The translations under genes were made by a program, and so were the position numbers. A stretch of 64,000 nt of DNA. Origin: an uncultured Selenomonadales bacterium (GTDB lineage Bacteria; Bacillota; Negativicutes; Selenomonadales; Selenomonadaceae). Below are positions 1-8,725 of this stretch, in pieces. The notes under the pieces are model-generated. The model was not told where the DNA came from. It did no database searches and worked only from the letters and a program-made list of their open reading frames with translations. The stretch spans positions 1-64,000 of the forward strand of contig CAMJRX010000010.1 of NCBI GenBank assembly GCA_946408355.1. Direction: 5' to 3'. The number at the start of each line of letters is the position of its first letter. The first letter of the stretch is position 1.

Positions 1-89
1 ACAAGCCGCCCGCCCTTAGTTTTCATGCGTTCGCGAAAGCCGTGCGTTTTTTTGCGCCAATGCGTATTCGGTTGAAATGTCCGTTTCAA
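1..89 (-). CDS. rpmH: 50S ribosomal protein L34, 5' part (runs off left edge)
   Basis: Not on the ORF track because it is cut by the window edge. Reading the minus strand from a TTG at 89 gives MKRTFQPN, then [18 protein letters not shown], which is the nearly invariant start of ribosomal protein L34, a small basic protein of the large ribosomal subunit. The TTG start is set by a GGAGG about 8 nt upstream and by the L34 family start MKRT. Only about 29 of the usual 44-45 residues are in the window. In most bacteria rnpA and yidC follow, so they probably lie just beyond the left edge. A consensus promoter sits directly upstream. Confidence 0.95.
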   Translation of the reverse strand, partial: MKRTFQPNTHWRKKTHGFRERMKTKGGRL

Positions 90-125
90 GCTCTTTCGCC
101 TCCTTATCATAAAATAACAATGCCG

Positions 126-154
126 ATTATAGACGAGCCGTTTTTTTGTGTCAA
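126..154 (-). promoter_or_regulatory. sigma-A promoter of rpmH
   Basis: On the minus strand TTGACA (154-149) and TATAAT (131-126) are separated by exactly 17 bp, a perfect consensus housekeeping promoter. It lies 37 bp upstream of the rpmH start, as expected for a strongly expressed ribosomal protein gene. It also overlaps nothing but the end of the intergenic space after the hot-dog gene. Confidence 0.93.
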
Positions 155-168
155 GTGAATAAAATTTT

Positions 169-669
169 TCACTCCGTTGTTATCAAAACTTTTCTGACAC
201 CTGCACTGCTTATTTTCCAAAAATTTTTGTCGCCTTGCAAAGAAAGCGGCTCGCCTGCCGTGATAAAATTTTTGAACTTGAGCTTGATTAGATTTGCTGA
301 AAATTCCGCACAGATATTTTCCAAGATTAAAAGCGCAGGTACGATTGGCGGATTGAGTTTATGAATTTTATTTTTGTCGTCGACTGCCGAAGTAAAATCT
401 AAAACCTCCGACGCCGTGAATACTCGCCAAATTTTTCCCAACGATTGAATCCGACTGCCGACCGTCGCTGTTATCTTCCTGCGCGGGCGAATCAGTTTGA
501 CTAAAAGTTGAGCGTCCGACGAACTCACTTTGACAAGTGCCATTGCCGAATGAGTTTTTAAAATCTCCGTACCTGCCTCGAATGTTCCGTGCTTAAATTC
601 TGCCTCTACTATCACGCAGTCAACGAATTCTGGGAACGCCGCCAATTTTCTTGCAAGCTCTCTAATCAT
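169..669 (-). CDS. MaoC-like hot-dog fold protein
   Basis: A protein of 166 residues if started at the ATG at 669, which has GGAGTGAGG just upstream; the track start at 699 lies inside a terminator hairpin and is less likely. The second half resembles MaoC/FabZ-type hot-dog dehydratases: [16 protein letters not shown], then [18 protein letters not shown] and [15 protein letters not shown]. This matches the family pattern of a D..NxIH motif, a PIVPG-like helix start and a closing strand. The glycine after IVP is replaced by alanine, so catalytic competence is uncertain. It may hydrate or bind an enoyl/hydroxyacyl thioester. The N-terminal ~80 residues are not recognised. It lies just upstream of rpmH on the same strand. 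Confidence 0.6.
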   Translation of the reverse strand: MIRELARKLAAFPEFVDCVIVEAEFKHGTFEAGTEILKTHSAMALVKVSSSDAQLLVKLIRPRRKITATVGSRIQSLGKIWRVFTASEVLDFTSAVDDKNKIHKLNPPIVPALLILENICAEFSANLIKLKFKNFITAGEPLSLQGDKNFWKISSAGVRKVLITTE

Positions 670-681
670 CTGCCTCACTCC

Positions 682-712
682 AAAAAAAATGCCCGCCAAT
701 TTTCGACGAGCA
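682..712 (-). terminator. intrinsic terminator after the FliD-like gene
   Basis: On the minus strand TGCTCGTC and GGCGGGCA form an 8-bp stem with two G-U pairs around an 8-nt loop, followed directly by eight T. It sits between the FliD-like gene (ends 739) and the SD of the hot-dog gene, so it should end the former's transcript. Confidence 0.75.
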
Positions 713-738
713 CTTTTTATTTCGAGCTAAAAATTTTA

Positions 739-1545
739 TTAGAACATCATATTAATCAAGTTGCCCATGTTGCTATAAGCCGCCATGTTGCGATAAGCTT
801 TGCCAGTATAAACTGCGGCAGTATCGAGTTGGTCGCCGAGCATTTCTTTAGCCGCTGGGAAAAGACTATCTGCTTGACTGTTCGCAAAGCTGATATGACT
901 TTCCGCCTTACCAGCAAGTCCATCTTTGCCGAGAATACTTGAAATTTTGTCGGGGTTGTTGAGAATCGTATCGGCAAGTTTTGCCTCGTTAATGCTCAAG
1001 GAACCGTTGCTACCGACCGTCAAGCCAACTGATTCGTAAAGCGAGGCGCGATAGCTCGTGTCGCCAAAAGTAGTCGCCATTAACTCGACGCGCTTTGAAA
1101 CTTCTCTGTTATCGCCGAAGAATTTGACCGCGCTGTTGTAGTCGTCAACAAAATTTTTGACGGTATCGAGAGCCGCTTGCAAATCTTTGCTGTAAGTCGT
1201 CGTCGTGGTAACATTGCCGTCTTTGTCAGCTTCAGAAGTCGTAGTTATCGCGCCTTCCTGTTCGACGTTAAAGTTATAATCCTTGAGTTTGGAGGCGGAC
1301 GCGCTCAAGTCGCTCATTGCCTCTTTGAATTCGGATTGGAACGCGCTTTTGGCGTCGTCGTAGCTGGCAAGGACGGATTTAAGATTGCTATTAACTTCCG
1401 TCAAACCCGCCAGTGAACTCGTTGCATTGTTTTGGAAATTGCCGTAAGCACTCCACAGCTGATTGATTGAATTTTTCTTCTGATTGTTAGAGGCGAAGAG
1501 CCAACCATAATTGTTGATTCCGCCCAAAGAATTTATTCCTGCCAT
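739..1545 (-). CDS. flagellar hook-associated protein 2 (FliD)-like protein
   Basis: A 268-residue protein starting at an ATG (MAGINSLGG) with AAGGTG 8 nt upstream; the GTG nine bases earlier on the track is part of the SD. The C-terminal half has the FliD_C pattern: VKNFVDDYNSAVKFFGDN, then a segment LTVGSNGSLSINEAKLADTI followed by NPDKISSILG, typical of filament-cap proteins. Full FliD proteins are usually over 400 residues, so this is a short version lacking much of the N-terminal region. The N-terminus is rich in N and S, and a coiled-coil-like stretch spans about residues 50-90. It is probably an exported flagellar-type or surface protein. It has its own promoter and terminator and no flagellar neighbours here. 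Confidence 0.65.
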   Translation of the reverse strand: MAGINSLGGINNYGWLFASNNQKKNSINQLWSAYGNFQNNATSSLAGLTEVNSNLKSVLASYDDAKSAFQSEFKEAMSDLSASASKLKDYNFNVEQEGAITTTSEADKDGNVTTTTTYSKDLQAALDTVKNFVDDYNSAVKFFGDNREVSKRVELMATTFGDTSYRASLYESVGLTVGSNGSLSINEAKLADTILNNPDKISSILGKDGLAGKAESHISFANSQADSLFPAAKEMLGDQLDTAAVYTGKAYRNMAAYSNMGNLINMMF

Positions 1546-1593
1546 TTTAATCACCTTCCCTGAATTGAAAAACTATCCTTAAAACTTTGCTTG

Positions 1594-1622
1594 ATTTTAC
1601 ACCATTTATCAACGGCTTGCAA
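1594..1622 (-). promoter_or_regulatory. promoter of the FliD-like gene
   Basis: Minus strand TTGCAA (1622-1617), 17-bp spacer, TAAAAT (1599-1594), about 50 bp before the ATG at 1545. It begins only 5 bp after the end of hisG, so the FliD-like gene is a separate transcription unit. Confidence 0.7.
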
Positions 1623-1626
1623 GAAA

Positions 1627-2280
1627 TTATTTAAAATCTCCGAGTTGCTTAGCAAGGTCGTCGACAAGTGAATTAATTCGTTCAAACTTTAGCTTATAAC
1701 TTACACGATTGGCAATGAGCCGCGCTGTTGCGTTCATAATAGTAACGATTTCCTCAAGATTATTTTCGCGGAGCGTCGTGCCGGTCTCTACAATGTCGAC
1801 GATACTTTCCGACATGCCAATTATTGGTGCAAGTTCAATCGAACCGTTCAGCTTGATATATTCCATTTGCATTCCCTGCGCGGCAAAAAATTGTTCAGCA
1901 ATGCGAGGAAATTTGGTTGCAACGCGAGTGTGTGCATAATCTTTGAGGCGAGGACGTTTTTTATCTTTAGGCACCGCCATCATCAAATGACATTTGCCGA
2001 AACCTAAATCTAACAGCTCGTAAACGTCTTTACCTGATTCTAAAATAACGTCCTTGCCGATAATGCCAATGTCAGCCGCACCGTATTCGACATAAGTTGG
2101 AACGTCAGCGGTTTTCGTTATGATAAATTTCAGCCGCGCCGTCTCGTTGGTGATTATAAGCTTGCGCGATTTTTCGTGAAGACCTTCCGCCGTCCAACTG
2201 ACTTTTTTAAGTAGCTCCGCGCTCAACCCGAAAAGTTTACCTTTTGGCAGAGCGATTGTTATAAAATCTTTATTTTGCAC
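1627..2280 (-). CDS. hisG: ATP phosphoribosyltransferase catalytic subunit, short form
   Basis: HisG joins ATP and PRPP in the first step of histidine synthesis. The true start is a GTG at 2280 with GGAGG 8 nt upstream; the longer track ORF reads back into the upstream gene. From there ITIALPKGKLF is the conserved HisG N-terminus, and GIIGKDVILES, DLGFGKCHLMMAVP and the IVDIVETGTTLRENNL phosphate-binding segment are typical. At 217 residues it is the short form, which lacks the C-terminal regulatory domain and normally needs HisZ. No hisZ or other his gene is in this window. It overlaps the end of the DUF4127 gene by 11 bp, which implies translational coupling. Confidence 0.95.
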   Translation of the reverse strand: MQNKDFITIALPKGKLFGLSAELLKKVSWTAEGLHEKSRKLIITNETARLKFIITKTADVPTYVEYGAADIGIIGKDVILESGKDVYELLDLGFGKCHLMMAVPKDKKRPRLKDYAHTRVATKFPRIAEQFFAAQGMQMEYIKLNGSIELAPIIGMSESIVDIVETGTTLRENNLEEIVTIMNATARLIANRVSYKLKFERINSLVDDLAKQLGDFK

Positions 2281-3886
2281 GTTGACGCCCTCCGAACGAA
2301 ATATCAGCCTCAAACATTCTGTTCCACGGGAAATACACGCGGATATTGTCGTTGCCCGTGAACTTGGGCAAATTCCTCTGCGCAAAACTCGTAAGCAACA
2401 ACGCGCAATTTTCCGCAGCAGAATCGCGTTTATCGTCTAAAGTCTCGTAACGCCCGTCGCCGGCAATCCAATCAAGTTGAGCCGCTCCGATTTGTCGAAC
2501 GTTCGCCTGATATGCCCAATCGTCAAGATAGCGGCGCAAAAGTAATTCGTCAACAGAATTATCTTTCATGCGCGTCGATAAAACTCCCGTGCCCAATGCA
2601 AAGCCGCTTGAATTCGTCGGCGTGTTCCAACCTGAATAAGCTGTAAGTTTGAACAAAAGCCCGCGCTGTCTAAGTTGCTCCATTAGCGCGTTGTCCGAGC
2701 CGTTAGCAAAGGCGACATCTGCAAGAATAACTTTTTTCTTGTCGTTAACGTAATCTTGAACGGTGTCAGCGAAAAATTGCGTGCCGTTGCGAATCTTGTC
2801 GTCGTTAACGTCTTCGTTAGCCTCGAAAGTTTCTCCGCCGGGATTTGTATTCACGGCGAGGATAAAATCTGCGCGGCTTTCGTCGTCAGTCAATGTCGCG
2901 CCCGATGCCGAAATCGCCGCCCTAATCGAATCATCAATCGGTTCGTCGGAATAAGACGGTACCGTCAATGCGCCGCGTCCCCAGTTATACTTGACAAAAA
3001 TTTTCGGCGAAGTGTTAGCCCGCTTATTAGCCGCCCGCGCCAAAAGCACAAGTCCAACCTCGTCAATGCCCGCCGTCGTCAAATAATCGTTGATTCCGTG
3101 CCCGTATTGCAAAAGTTTACGTCCCTCGTTGTGTGTCTGCGAATAGGGCGCGTTGTCGTCGCGTCCAAGCACGAGATAATCAAACGTCTTGTTGCGGGCG
3201 TAGTCGATTAATTTTTTATTGGCGTCAAAATTTTTTTCGCGACGTCCCATCCAGTCTTCTATAGCTTTAGTCGGAATTAGACGTTGCAGAAAGTTAAACT
3301 CTTTAATTTCACGCGGCGTTAATCCTTCCAATTCCTGCTTGTCCATAAGCTCCGTTAAGCGGAAAATATTTGTGCCGTAGTAACGATAATAATCTGGCTC
3401 CTCGTAACCAGAGGCTAAACCTGTTCGCGGCGTGCGCATTATCGAGCCGAAAACGTACAGCGGCAATTTTTTATGTTTCCTGCGGAACTCGGCGAATAAA
3501 TCTGCACGCGCTAAAATTTCGTCGCCATCGTATTCATGCTTGCGCGAACCAACTAAACTTCCGTAAAGTAGCGCGTCCGATGATATGACTGCCGCTGTTA
3601 AATCTTTTTTAGCGTTTTTGTTCAGCCAGTCCCAAAGTAAATCGGGGTCGCCCAAATTTTCTCTGTCGCCCAAAAGTTCTACGGGCGGTGACACAATTTG
3701 AATTCCCGCCTTTTCTAAAACCTCAATCGTTTGCTTGTTGACAATCGGGCGGCTGTCGTGCGGTATGTATAAAATTTTTTCTTGAACAACTTTTTTCTTA
3801 GCCGCGCAGTCGGAAGCCTCCGCGCAGATTAAAATCATCAGTACAAGGAGGCTCGTCGCCACGCGCAATAAATTTTTCCTAATCAC
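2270..3886 (-). CDS. DUF4127 family exported protein
   Basis: A 538-residue protein with an N-terminal signal sequence (RVATSLLVLMILICAEA) followed by KILYIPHDSRPIVNKQT and VISSDALLYGSLVGSRKH. These are hallmarks of the DUF4127 family, proteins of unknown function. Further conserved-looking stretches are FDYLVLGRDDNAPYSQT and VNTNPGGE. The GTG start at 3886 lies inside a 7-bp-type repeat and has no clear SD. A TTG at 3868 with AGGA 8 nt upstream would give a slightly shorter signal peptide and may be the real start. It follows the DUF2225 gene by 21 bp and overlaps hisG, so it sits in a minus-strand operon. Confidence 0.8.
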   Translation of the reverse strand: MIRKNLLRVATSLLVLMILICAEASDCAAKKKVVQEKILYIPHDSRPIVNKQTIEVLEKAGIQIVSPPVELLGDRENLGDPDLLWDWLNKNAKKDLTAAVISSDALLYGSLVGSRKHEYDGDEILARADLFAEFRRKHKKLPLYVFGSIMRTPRTGLASGYEEPDYYRYYGTNIFRLTELMDKQELEGLTPREIKEFNFLQRLIPTKAIEDWMGRREKNFDANKKLIDYARNKTFDYLVLGRDDNAPYSQTHNEGRKLLQYGHGINDYLTTAGIDEVGLVLLARAANKRANTSPKIFVKYNWGRGALTVPSYSDEPIDDSIRAAISASGATLTDDESRADFILAVNTNPGGETFEANEDVNDDKIRNGTQFFADTVQDYVNDKKKVILADVAFANGSDNALMEQLRQRGLLFKLTAYSGWNTPTNSSGFALGTGVLSTRMKDNSVDELLLRRYLDDWAYQANVRQIGAAQLDWIAGDGRYETLDDKRDSAAENCALLLTSFAQRNLPKFTGNDNIRVYFPWNRMFEADISFGGRQRAK

Positions 3887-3907
3887 TTAATCACTAACCA
3901 CTTTCTA

Positions 3908-4591
3908 CTATTTTTTCCTTGCGGCTCGCATATCGCTCCACAAATCCCGCGCCTTGTCGTGAATTCGAGGTTCACGCTCACGAACGCCTTGATCACTTAT
4001 CAATTTCGACAAATAAGACGTTGCCTTTTGCCGGTCGCCAAGCCGATTGTAAATCGCCGCCACGAGATAAATTACTGCGTTGTCAGTCAGCTCGCCGATT
4101 GGGAAACTTTCACGCATTAAAGCTTCCTCATAAAACGCAGCCGCCTTTGTAAGGAATTCGTCCTCTTGAGTTTTGTCGCCCGCCTCGCGATAAATCCACG
4201 CTAACTGGTGCGCATATTTAGCTTTTTTGGACGCCTTGCCGTGAATCAAATCCAAATACTTCAACGCCAATCTAAAAGCCGTCGACGCCTCGCCAAGTGT
4301 ACGCTCCTCTACGAATGGAATTTTAATATTTTTCGTAAGCAAAACGGCGCGCAAAATCGTTAAATGTCGGTCGGGGATTTTCGTCGTGAATGTCGTCTCA
4401 TCAGCCGCAAAACCGCAATGTTCGCAAATCCAAATCGTATAGTAATACGGATTAAAATTTTCGTAGTGCGTGCAAGCGTCATCGTCGCGTTTTAAAACCA
4501 TGAGCCGCGAACGTGTCTTAACAACCCGAAAAGTTTTTTCGCAAACGGGGCAAGTTTTTTCAACAACAAAAGTTTTTTCTATTTCTGCCAT
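3908..4591 (-). CDS. DUF2225 family zinc-ribbon/TPR-like protein
   Basis: A 227-residue protein. The N-terminus has two CxxC pairs, CPVCEKTF and CEHCGF, separated by about 40 residues, which suggests a zinc-binding site. Between them is the DUF2225 stretch ACTHYENFNPYYYTIW. The rest is helical with TPR-like repeats (AYKLAWIYREAGD-type and AAIYNRLGDRQKATSYL segments), so a scaffold or interaction role is possible. The function is not established. It starts 4 bp after the GH13-GH77 gene and is surely co-transcribed with it. Confidence 0.8.
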   Translation of the reverse strand: MAEIEKTFVVEKTCPVCEKTFRVVKTRSRLMVLKRDDDACTHYENFNPYYYTIWICEHCGFAADETTFTTKIPDRHLTILRAVLLTKNIKIPFVEERTLGEASTAFRLALKYLDLIHGKASKKAKYAHQLAWIYREAGDKTQEDEFLTKAAAFYEEALMRESFPIGELTDNAVIYLVAAIYNRLGDRQKATSYLSKLISDQGVREREPRIHDKARDLWSDMRAARKK

Positions 4592-4595
4592 AACA

Positions 4596-7500
4596 TCACC
4601 TTAAATATTTATTGCAAAGAGCTTTAAGTTTATCGGTTTCCGCCTCCGCCAAATAATCGGGCTTAAGTCTCCAGCCCCAGTTCGTTCCGACGGTGCCAGG
4701 CGTATTCATACGGTTGCGACTGTCAAGTTTCAAAATATCCTGCATGGGAACAATCGCAAAGCGCGAATTCGACGCATAAGCAAATTCAATCAGCTTTTTG
4801 CAAACGTCATCGGGGCGGCGCACGTCAGCACCAATCAACGCGGCAATCGTCGTTTTCGTGTCGTTGTCCACATCTTCCATAAACCAGCCGACGGTTGTAT
4901 TGTTGTCGTGCGTTCCTGTGTAAGTTATGCTGTTTTCGGGCGGAACAAATCCCATACGCCCATCTTCGTTGAAGTGCAACTCGAAATGCAAAACCTTCAT
5001 TCCTGGAAAACCGCAATCTTCGCGGAGTGTGTCAACGGCGTCGGTTATAATTCCCAAATCCTCTGCAACAATTTGCGCGTCACCAATTTCTTTGCGAATC
5101 TCTTTAAAGAAATTCAATCCGGGACCTTTAAGCCATTCGCCGTTAATAGCGGTCTTCGCGTCGCCGGGTATCGACCAATACGACTCAAAGGCGCGGAAAT
5201 GGTCAACGCGAACAATATCGACCAACTCATAAATCCGCTTGAAACGCAATTTCCACCACTTATATTTTGTAGCTTTCATTTCTTCCCAATCGTATTGCGG
5301 ATTGCCCCAAAGTTGTCCCGTCGCACTGAAATAATCGGGCGGAACTCCAGCGACTTTTTCGGGGTGTCCTTCCTCGTCAAGCTGGAATTCTTGTTGATTA
5401 GCCCAAGCGTCCGCGCTGTCAGCCGAAACGAATATCGGCATATCGCCCATAATTTGAATCCCGCGCTCCAAAGCGTAGTCGTGAATTTTTTGCCACTGTT
5501 CAGCAAAGATAAACTGTTCAAACTCCGTGAATAAAATTTCGTCGGCAAGTTCTTTCTTCAAGGCCGCCAAAACTTTTTTATCGCGCTGTTTAATTTTAAT
5601 ATCCCACTCAACCCAATATGCGCCGCCGTTCTTTTGCTTAATCGCCGCGAACAATGCGTAATCTTCCAGCCAATATTTTTGCGCCGCGCAGAATGTTTCA
5701 AAGTTCTTTTTAAGTTCAGCGTCCTTTTTGAGTTTCTTTTTAAAGTTTTCAAATGCCTTTTTAAGTGCAGTTGTCTTGAGTTTGTCGACAGCCTCGAAGT
5801 CAACGAATTTTGTTTTTGCGAGCTTGAGCGGAACTTTTATATCGCCCTCGTCAAGCAAGCTCTCTGCAATTAATCCGTCGATTGAAATTATCATCGGGTT
5901 GCCCGCGAACGCCGACGGTGATTGATACGGCGAATAACCATAACCGACGGGATTAAGCGGAAGAATTTGCCAAATGGATTGCCCCGCCGCCTTGAGGAAG
6001 TCGATAAATTCAAATGCCTCTTTGCCCATGTCGCCAATTCCGTATTTGGAAGGTAAGCTCGTCGGGTGGAGGATAATGCCTGCGCGGCGGTCGTAATTTT
6101 GCTGTTGAGGGACGTGATGCAATAAAACGCCTTCAAGCGGCTCAATTCTAAATGTTACACGCCCGCGAGTGACAGGATATTTTTTCTTCGGATTGTCGGG
6201 TTCAAAGGCATCAATGAAAAGTCCGTTAGCAATGTCGCTCACGTCGAAGGAAACTTCCTTGCTGCGATTTTTTGAGCGATTGAACGCAACCAAATAAATA
6301 TCGTTTTTCGCCTCGTGCCCGAATACGTCATGACCGTTACGAATCACGCGGGCATAAGCAACAATATCGCCTTTCGACGGTAACGGCAAAAGTTCGCCCG
6401 TCTGGAAAACTAAATTCTTGTTGCGCATGGCGATAAATCTCTTATACATCGCTAAAAGTTCCTGGTCGCCGCCTCCCCAAGGATAAGGTCTGCGGTTCGT
6501 AGGATCTTTGAAACCTTGCATGCCGATTTCGTCACCATAATAAATACACGGCACGCCCGGATAAGTCATCTGCCACAAAGCCGCCATTTTTAAACGCGCC
6601 TTGCCGAGTTTTTCTGCCGCCTCGTCAAGCTTAAAGCGTGATTGCTCATAATACGGCATTTGATCATAATACGGAGCCTCGCCAAAAATCGTGACGGGGC
6701 GCATAATGTCATGGCTGGCAATTAAATTCATCATCGCGTAGAAATTTTCTTTAGGATAATTTTCGCGGAGGCTTTCCATACGCCGCATACAAAGTTCGCC
6801 GTCAATCTGCCCCAAAATAAAATCAAAGATATGCGCCCGCAACGGATAATTCATCGCCGAATCCATTTCGTAGCCGCAAAGATATTGCCGCTGAACGCCG
6901 TAAGCAATTTTATTCGAGGCGTCCTCCCAAACTTCGCCAATCATGACAGCTTCGGGATTAATTTTTTTCAACTCGGAGAAAAATAATCTACTGAATTCGG
7001 CGGGCAATTCGTCGATAACGTCAAGTCGCCAACCGCTGATACCTTCGCGCGTCCAATGCTTTAAAACACTGTCCTTGTCACGAATTATAAAATCCATATA
7101 AGACGGAGTTGTTTCACGGACATTCGGGAGCGTTGGGAAATTCCACCAGCTGTCATAATCCGTCGGATAATTTCTGAAGTCATACCACTCATAATACGGC
7201 GAATCTTTAGATTGAAACGCGCCAACGCTGTCATAGGTGCCCTTGCGATTAAAATAAATACTATTGGAGCCCGTATGACTGAACACGCCGTCGATTATAA
7301 TTCGGATACCTTTGGACTTTGCAACGTCGATTAAATGTTTAAAGTCCTCGTTGGTGCCGAGTATCGGATCAATCTTGTGGTAGTCGCCGGTGTCGTAGTG
7401 GTGATTGCTCTCCGACTCAAAGACAGGATTAAAATAAATTGCGGTGATTCCCAGCTCTTTGAGGTAGTCAAGCTTCTTTTCAACGCCGCGCAGATTGCCG

Positions 7501-8072
7501 CCAAAAAAGTCGTAAGCAGCAATTTCGTTGCGGTCAGTGTCTTTGAAGTAAACTGGATCATCGCTCCAGCTCGCGTGATAAACTGCGCCTTCCTTTTCGA
7601 TAATCTCGTTGCCGTCGCGATAAAATCTGTCAGGGAAAATCTGATACATGACGGCATGTTTAAACCAATCGGGAGTTTTCGCGCCCTTTTGATAGACGGT
7701 GATTTGGAAAGCGGGCGGCAAATGATCGTAAAGTTCACCGACGCCGCCCAAAAGTTCGGGATTGTTGCCGTAATAATAAGTTTTGCCGCCGGTAACAATT
7801 ATAAAGTAGTACCAGAGCAAGCCGCCCTTATCGGGCATTTTGAAGACGAGCGAATAAAATTTTTCTTCGGACTTTTCGTCATCGCGTGTCGTGAGATTCG
7901 ACCACTTTTCGCCCGCGCCCTCTTCCCACGTGTGCAGGAGGACTTGCTTAATTACGGCGTCTGTTTTGATTGTAATACCGAGCCGCACAGACGAGCCAGC
8001 TTCTGCCGCACCAACCGTTGAGCGGTAGTAAATGTTCTGCGAGTTATGCAGGATGTTCTTTTTGTCAATCAT
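4596..8072 (-). CDS. GH13 alpha-amylase/neopullulanase fused to GH77 4-alpha-glucanotransferase
   Basis: The start is placed at the ATG at 8072 (MIDKKNILH), with GGAG 8 nt upstream; the 57 extra residues of the track ORF come from the GT92 pseudogene read through in frame. The protein has 1158 residues. Residues ~1-140 are a beta-rich starch-binding-like domain. Residues ~140-640 are a GH13 hydrolase with IIDGVFSHTG (~261), GWRLDVIDE with the nucleophile Asp (~350), VMIGEVWED with the acid/base Glu (~379) and SHDIMRP (~453). From ~666 it is a complete MalQ-type GH77 domain: GIILHPTSLPS, VRVDHFRAFESYW, VAEDLGII, YTGTHDNNT. It should hydrolyse and rearrange maltodextrins in the cytoplasm (no signal peptide). 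It is first in a minus-strand operon with DUF2225, DUF4127 and hisG. Confidence 0.92.
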   Translation of the reverse strand: MIDKKNILHNSQNIYYRSTVGAAEAGSSVRLGITIKTDAVIKQVLLHTWEEGAGEKWSNLTTRDDEKSEEKFYSLVFKMPDKGGLLWYYFIIVTGGKTYYYGNNPELLGGVGELYDHLPPAFQITVYQKGAKTPDWFKHAVMYQIFPDRFYRDGNEIIEKEGAVYHASWSDDPVYFKDTDRNEIAAYDFFGGNLRGVEKKLDYLKELGITAIYFNPVFESESNHHYDTGDYHKIDPILGTNEDFKHLIDVAKSKGIRIIIDGVFSHTGSNSIYFNRKGTYDSVGAFQSKDSPYYEWYDFRNYPTDYDSWWNFPTLPNVRETTPSYMDFIIRDKDSVLKHWTREGISGWRLDVIDELPAEFSRLFFSELKKINPEAVMIGEVWEDASNKIAYGVQRQYLCGYEMDSAMNYPLRAHIFDFILGQIDGELCMRRMESLRENYPKENFYAMMNLIASHDIMRPVTIFGEAPYYDQMPYYEQSRFKLDEAAEKLGKARLKMAALWQMTYPGVPCIYYGDEIGMQGFKDPTNRRPYPWGGGDQELLAMYKRFIAMRNKNLVFQTGELLPLPSKGDIVAYARVIRNGHDVFGHEAKNDIYLVAFNRSKNRSKEVSFDVSDIANGLFIDAFEPDNPKKKYPVTRGRVTFRIEPLEGVLLHHVPQQQNYDRRAGIILHPTSLPSKYGIGDMGKEAFEFIDFLKAAGQSIWQILPLNPVGYGYSPYQSPSAFAGNPMIISIDGLIAESLLDEGDIKVPLKLAKTKFVDFEAVDKLKTTALKKAFENFKKKLKKDAELKKNFETFCAAQKYWLEDYALFAAIKQKNGGAYWVEWDIKIKQRDKKVLAALKKELADEILFTEFEQFIFAEQWQKIHDYALERGIQIMGDMPIFVSADSADAWANQQEFQLDEEGHPEKVAGVPPDYFSATGQLWGNPQYDWEEMKATKYKWWKLRFKRIYELVDIVRVDHFRAFESYWSIPGDAKTAINGEWLKGPGLNFFKEIRKEIGDAQIVAEDLGIITDAVDTLREDCGFPGMKVLHFELHFNEDGRMGFVPPENSITYTGTHDNNTTVGWFMEDVDNDTKTTIAALIGADVRRPDDVCKKLIEFAYASNSRFAIVPMQDILKLDSRNRMNTPGTVGTNWGWRLKPDYLAEAETDKLKALCNKYLR

Positions 8073-8598
8073 CGTATCATCTCCGTTTACATTGTATACG
8101 CCAATACCGCTTCCGTAATTACTCTTTGCACGACGAGTAAATCCTTCCAATACGCCGCGTGAGTAGTCTGCTTTATCTTGTCCGTTCGAGCCAAAAATTT
8201 GCCAATTTATCCCTAAACCCACCGCGTGAGGAATATTTAACAAAATTTCGTCGACAACTTTGATAATCCCCCCCTCCGGTCAACTTCTTAGGGTAAACAA
8301 ATTCATCAATATCAATGAACGCCATGTATCGACAATTGAAACGGTATTTATCAATCGCGTCGTCATAGGCAGGCATTTGCATCATCTTGCCTGGAAATTC
8401 AGTAAGCGTCACTAAATTTTTTTCGACGTAAGGTGCAAGGACTTCTTTGTAATTGTCGGAGCTTTCGTTGTTGTAAAGATAAAAATGTTCGACGCCGGCG
8501 AGCAAATGATAATCCAATCACTCTTTAAGGTAAGGTGCCTCGTTCTTGAAAATCGCCGTAATTGCCAAATCATACATGAACAAATTCTTATCAACCAT
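8073..8598 (-). pseudogene. truncated GT92-type glycosyltransferase pseudogene
   Basis: Closely similar to the intact GT92 gene at 44935-46182. Reading from an ATG at 8598 (SD GAGGTG) gives MVDKNLFMYDLAITAIFKNE, then a TGA where the paralogue has Trp (KE*LDYHLLAGVEHFYLYNN). The frame continues to the DIDEFVYPKK motif, then shifts at a run of seven G. The next frame gives VGLGINWQIFGSNGQDKADY and FTRRAK before the homology stops next to the SD of the GH13-GH77 gene. About two thirds of the paralogue's C-terminal part is absent. One nonsense codon, one frameshift and a 3' deletion make function very unlikely. Confidence 0.85.
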
Positions 8599-8667
8599 AA
8601 AAATCACCTCGCGTAGGTTATTTCCCGCTTTTTGCCCTCAACCCTTTTAATCGCAAAAAAATTTTTC

Positions 8668-8696
8668 TTGATTCTAACTCTAAGTTGGTTTATAGT
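8668..8696 (+). promoter_or_regulatory. promoter of the deacetylase lipoprotein gene
   Basis: TTGATT (8668-8673), 17-bp spacer and TATAGT (8691-8696), 29 bp before the ATG at 8726. The SD AAGGAG lies between them. Confidence 0.7.
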
Positions 8697-8725
8697 AAAA
8701 AAAATTATTTTGTAAGGAGCAACTC

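Noticed and set aside
8270-8278. Phase-variable G7 tract in the GT92 copy
   Set aside because: Even with the frame restored, the TGA and missing C-terminal part would leave it non-functional.
8512-8520. TGA inside the GT92 copy read as tryptophan (genetic-code change)
   Set aside because: Other genes in the window, such as the 45-codon ORF and the PIN gene, end at TGA, and the same copy has a frameshift and truncation, so a nonsense mutation is the simpler reading.
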